64,000 bases of DNA from a bacterium (GTDB lineage Bacteria > Vulcanimicrobiota > Xenobia > Xenobiales > Xenobiaceae). Position numbers and translations under genes: made by a program. Location of the stretch: assembly GCA_022839105.1 (NCBI GenBank), contig JALHDH010000009.1:5499-69498 (forward strand), written 5' to 3'. The first letter of the stretch is position 1, and the number at the start of each line of letters is the position of its first letter. Shown piece by piece: positions 61,775 through 64,000 of the stretch. The notes below the pieces were generated by a model. That model did no database searches, was not told the DNA's origin, and was given only the letters and a program-made list of their open reading frames with translations.

Positions 61775-63670
61775 TCAGCGGCTGGCCGAAGCGGTCTTGT
61801 CCAGGATCGCCTCCATCTGATCCATGATGTGGTTCATCTCGCGCATCGCAGCCTGGAAGGGGGCACTGGTGTTCGTGTCCACCCCGGCCGCCTTGAGCAG
61901 GTCCACGGGATCGCGCGACGAGCCGCTGGAGAGCATGTGCAGGTAGGCATCCCGGGCCTTTGTGGAGCCCTGGGCGGCTTCCTGGCGGATCTCGGCGGCG
62001 ATCGAGGACGAGGCCATCAGGCTGGTCGCGTACTGGTAGACGTAGAAGTTGTAATAGAAGTGGGGAATGAAGGCCCACTCGGCGCCATAGAGCTCATCCA
62101 CGCTGCAGACCCCGGCGTCGTGACCATAATAGCGGCGGGCCAGGTCCAGATAGAGCTTGTTCAGGCTGTCCCCGGTGAGGGATTCACCCTTCTCGACCAG
62201 ATCGTGGATGGCCAGTTCGAACTCGGCGAAGAGGGTCTGGCGGAAGAGCGTCGTGCGGAAGGTCTCCAGACGCTCTCCGAGCAGGTACAGGCGGGTCTCG
62301 TCGTCCTTGGCCCGTTCCATCATGTAATGGAAGAGCAGGTCTTCGTTCAGGGTCGAGGCCACCTCGGCCACGAAGATCGAGTAGTCCGAGGTCGCATAGC
62401 GCTGGTTCTTGTTGGACAGATAGGTGTGGATCGAGTGGCCGGACTCGTGGGCCAGGGTCGAGACATCGTCATACTGCCCGTTGTAGTTGAGCAACTGGTA
62501 GGGATGCACATCGTAGGCCCCGGTGCTGTAGGCGCCCGAGCGCTTTCCCTGGCTGGGCAGCCAGTCCACCCATCGCTCCTCGTAGGCCTTCTTGAGGGCC
62601 GCCTGGTATTCCGACCCCAAGAGATCCGTCGAATCCAGCGTCAGCTTCATGGCCTCTTCGGGGGTGAAGCTCATCTCGACCGCCTTGACGGTGGGGGCGT
62701 AGAGGTCCTCATAGCCGATGGCATCCAGGCCCATCATCCGCTGGCGCAGGCGCAGGTAGCGGTGCAGGGTCGAGAGGTTCTCGTTGACGTCCCGGATCAA
62801 CTGGTGGTAGACGCTGGTCGGGATGTTGTAGGTATCCAGGGCCGCGGCCAGGGAGGACTCGTAGCCCCGAAGGTCCTTGTTGAGCACATGGGTCTTGACG
62901 TGGTTGAAGAGGGCCAGACCCAAGGTGCTGCGGAAGGCCTGCCAGGTCTTGAAGAAGTTCTGGAAGACCTTCAGGCGATCGGCACGGACCGGCGAGGCGC
63001 GGTGCAGGCCATAGGCGGACTGGTCCAGGCGGACCTTGCGACCATCCGAGAGCTCGATCTCGGGAAAGGGCATCTCGGCAGCCGTGAAGATCGTGTACAG
63101 CGAGCGCGGGGCCCCGGTGATGGCCGCCGTCCGGGCGAGGATCTTCTCCTCGGAGGGGCTCAGGGTATGCTTTCGCTGGCGCAGGATATTGTCCAGGACC
63201 GGCTTGAAGGAGGCCAGGCCCGACTCCTTGCGGATGAAGTCCGCCACCGGCTTTTCACCCAGGGCCTGAAGCTCGGGGACGAAGTAGGCCGACTCGGTGG
63301 CGAAGTCGTTTTCCAGCTTCTGGGCGGCCTGCATCATGGCCTGGGCCTGGGAATCGCGGGTATCGACATCCGAGGTCATGTAGGCGTACAGATAGACCCG
63401 CTCGATCTCCTTTTGCAGTTCCTCGCGGGTCTCGAGCGCCTGGAGCAGGGTCCTGGGCGAGCTGCCCAGTCGACCCCGGAAGGCCCGCATCTCGACCAGT
63501 CGACCCGCCAGCCCCTCGCGAGCCTGGTCCCAGGCCGCCTTCGAGGCATAGAGGTCCGAGATGTTCCAGGTGTACTCTTCAGGGATGTCCTTGCGTTCCT
63601 GGGCGAAGGCCGGACAAAGGCCCAAGATCAGGGCCAGGGCCGCTCCCAGGATGATCCTCGGAATTCTCAT
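61775..63670 (-). CDS. pepF: Exported oligoendopeptidase F (M3 metallopeptidase)
   Basis: 631 residues. The zinc motif is HESGH (about residue 406, in STLAHESGHSIHTYLS), with the third ligand Glu in VAEVASTLNEDLL. The family is normally cytosolic and ~600 residues, but here a clear signal peptide (IILGAALALILGLCPAFA) precedes the mature N-terminus, so it acts outside the cytoplasm on short peptides. I use the ATG at 63670, behind TTGGAGGAGAGC. Confidence 0.93.
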   Translation of the reverse strand: MRIPRIILGAALALILGLCPAFAQERKDIPEEYTWNISDLYASKAAWDQAREGLAGRLVEMRAFRGRLGSSPRTLLQALETREELQKEIERVYLYAYMTSDVDTRDSQAQAMMQAAQKLENDFATESAYFVPELQALGEKPVADFIRKESGLASFKPVLDNILRQRKHTLSPSEEKILARTAAITGAPRSLYTIFTAAEMPFPEIELSDGRKVRLDQSAYGLHRASPVRADRLKVFQNFFKTWQAFRSTLGLALFNHVKTHVLNKDLRGYESSLAAALDTYNIPTSVYHQLIRDVNENLSTLHRYLRLRQRMMGLDAIGYEDLYAPTVKAVEMSFTPEEAMKLTLDSTDLLGSEYQAALKKAYEERWVDWLPSQGKRSGAYSTGAYDVHPYQLLNYNGQYDDVSTLAHESGHSIHTYLSNKNQRYATSDYSIFVAEVASTLNEDLLFHYMMERAKDDETRLYLLGERLETFRTTLFRQTLFAEFELAIHDLVEKGESLTGDSLNKLYLDLARRYYGHDAGVCSVDELYGAEWAFIPHFYYNFYVYQYATSLMASSSIAAEIRQEAAQGSTKARDAYLHMLSSGSSRDPVDLLKAAGVDTNTSAPFQAAMREMNHIMDQMEAILDKTASASR

Positions 63671-64000
63671 GCTCTCCTCCAATGCGTGATTCCAGCCTGT
63701 GATCTCCGGTCACCTGGGACGATCTGCCCACGGGCCGGTGACCTTCCGGCGTGAATCTTGCATGATGCTTCGCCCACAGGCGACTCCCTGCATGAACCTC
63801 GGGAAGAGCGCAAGGTTCCGCCGATGGGGATCGTTTCATCAACGGCGGGGATGCGATTCGGGCTGCCCGGCCGAGACCAGGAGGTCCGGCCTAGGAACCC
63901 AGCCGGAAACCCCTCGGTCGCCTCGCCGGGTCTTTTCCGCCCCCGCTGTGTCGCAAAAAGTCTCATTTGCCTCAAGCAAACCGCAACTTTTTGCTCCTGG
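63671..64000. other. Intergenic region upstream of pepF, no gene seen
   Basis: 330 bases without a convincing coding frame. It should hold the pepF promoter; I could not pick a clear -35/-10 pair. The last 50 bases drop sharply in GC content and contain a nested inverted repeat. Confidence 0.5.
63953..63994. repeat. Nested inverted repeat
   Basis: Outer arms GCAAAAAGT and ACTTTTTGC (9 bp, perfect) enclose inner arms TTTGC and GCAAA around a 5-base loop. The T-tract in the outer arm would let it act as a terminator for a gene beyond the window edge; an operator or mobile-element end is possible too. Confidence 0.5.

Noticed and set aside
1..64000. tRNA, rRNA or riboswitch in the gaps
   Set aside because: Most gaps are under 200 bases. 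I found no cloverleaf with a TTCRA arm, no rRNA-like sequence and no recognisable aptamer core. This was read by eye, so a covariance-model scan could still find something.

Overview
The window comes from a GC-rich (roughly two-thirds G+C), gene-dense bacterial chromosome. Many genes overlap by 1-4 bases or lie a few bases apart, and GTG and TTG starts are common. I saw no rRNA, tRNA, CRISPR array or insertion sequence. Lipoproteins, signal peptides, a PilT ATPase and secreted peptidoglycan and peptide hydrolases suggest a cell with an elaborate envelope. RemA, RqcH, an FhaA-type FHA protein and a PASTA-less Ser/Thr kinase beside priA-def-fmt-rlmN resemble the Terrabacteria side of the tree (Firmicutes, Actinobacteria, Cyanobacteria and uncultured relatives). 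I cannot name the phylum; a Vulcanimicrobiota/Xenobia-like lineage is only a guess.

Layout. 1-4.5 kb: end of a polysaccharide flippase, galT with an HpcH/citrate-lyase-like aldolase, and a subtilisin-like protease. 4.6-7.8 kb: a clostripain-fold protein whose catalytic His and Cys are both replaced, convergent with a duplicated Gly/Ala-rich protein. 7.9-14.3 kb: pilT, a 1005-residue protein of unknown function, acylphosphatase, an HD-domain protein and small proteins. 14.3-20.2 kb: an M48-like peptidase, a fused SpeD-SpeE polyamine enzyme, a GT39-type membrane glycosyltransferase, a discoidin-like protein and a frameshifted ankyrin gene. 20.3-26.4 kb: catalase divergent from the ankyrin gene, a four-module sulfur-transfer flavoprotein, and an eroded TOTE-type primase-helicase. 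26.4-32.3 kb: ddl, metG, an alcohol dehydrogenase and another Gly/Ala-rich protein.

32.3-46.7 kb is a block of eleven minus-strand genes. In transcription order it holds an NHL-repeat protein, cca, a kinase with TPR repeats, a SPOR protein, priA, a stalk-domain protein, def, fmt, a lipoprotein, rlmN and an FHA protein. At 47.3-52.2 kb remA-gmk-SBP diverges from rqcH and a cysteine-less TlpA-like lipoprotein. Together these two stretches look like a scattered version of the Firmicutes rqcH-remA-gmk-priA-def-fmt-rlmN-kinase neighbourhood. 53.3-58.6 kb: feoA-feoB-feoC followed by a one-chain 2Fe-2S/molybdopterin dehydrogenase of the selenium-dependent xanthine dehydrogenase type, all in one direction. 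58.8-64 kb: a small exported protein, a tandem Usp protein, an N-acetylmuramoyl-L-alanine amidase, a secreted oligoendopeptidase F and a nested inverted repeat at the edge.

The strongest leads are the primase-helicase relic (24,556-25,983), the clostripain-like pseudoprotease (4,637-6,586), and a Gly/Ala-rich module that seems to recur four times in three proteins. All family calls come from reading motifs by eye; no search or structure prediction was run.
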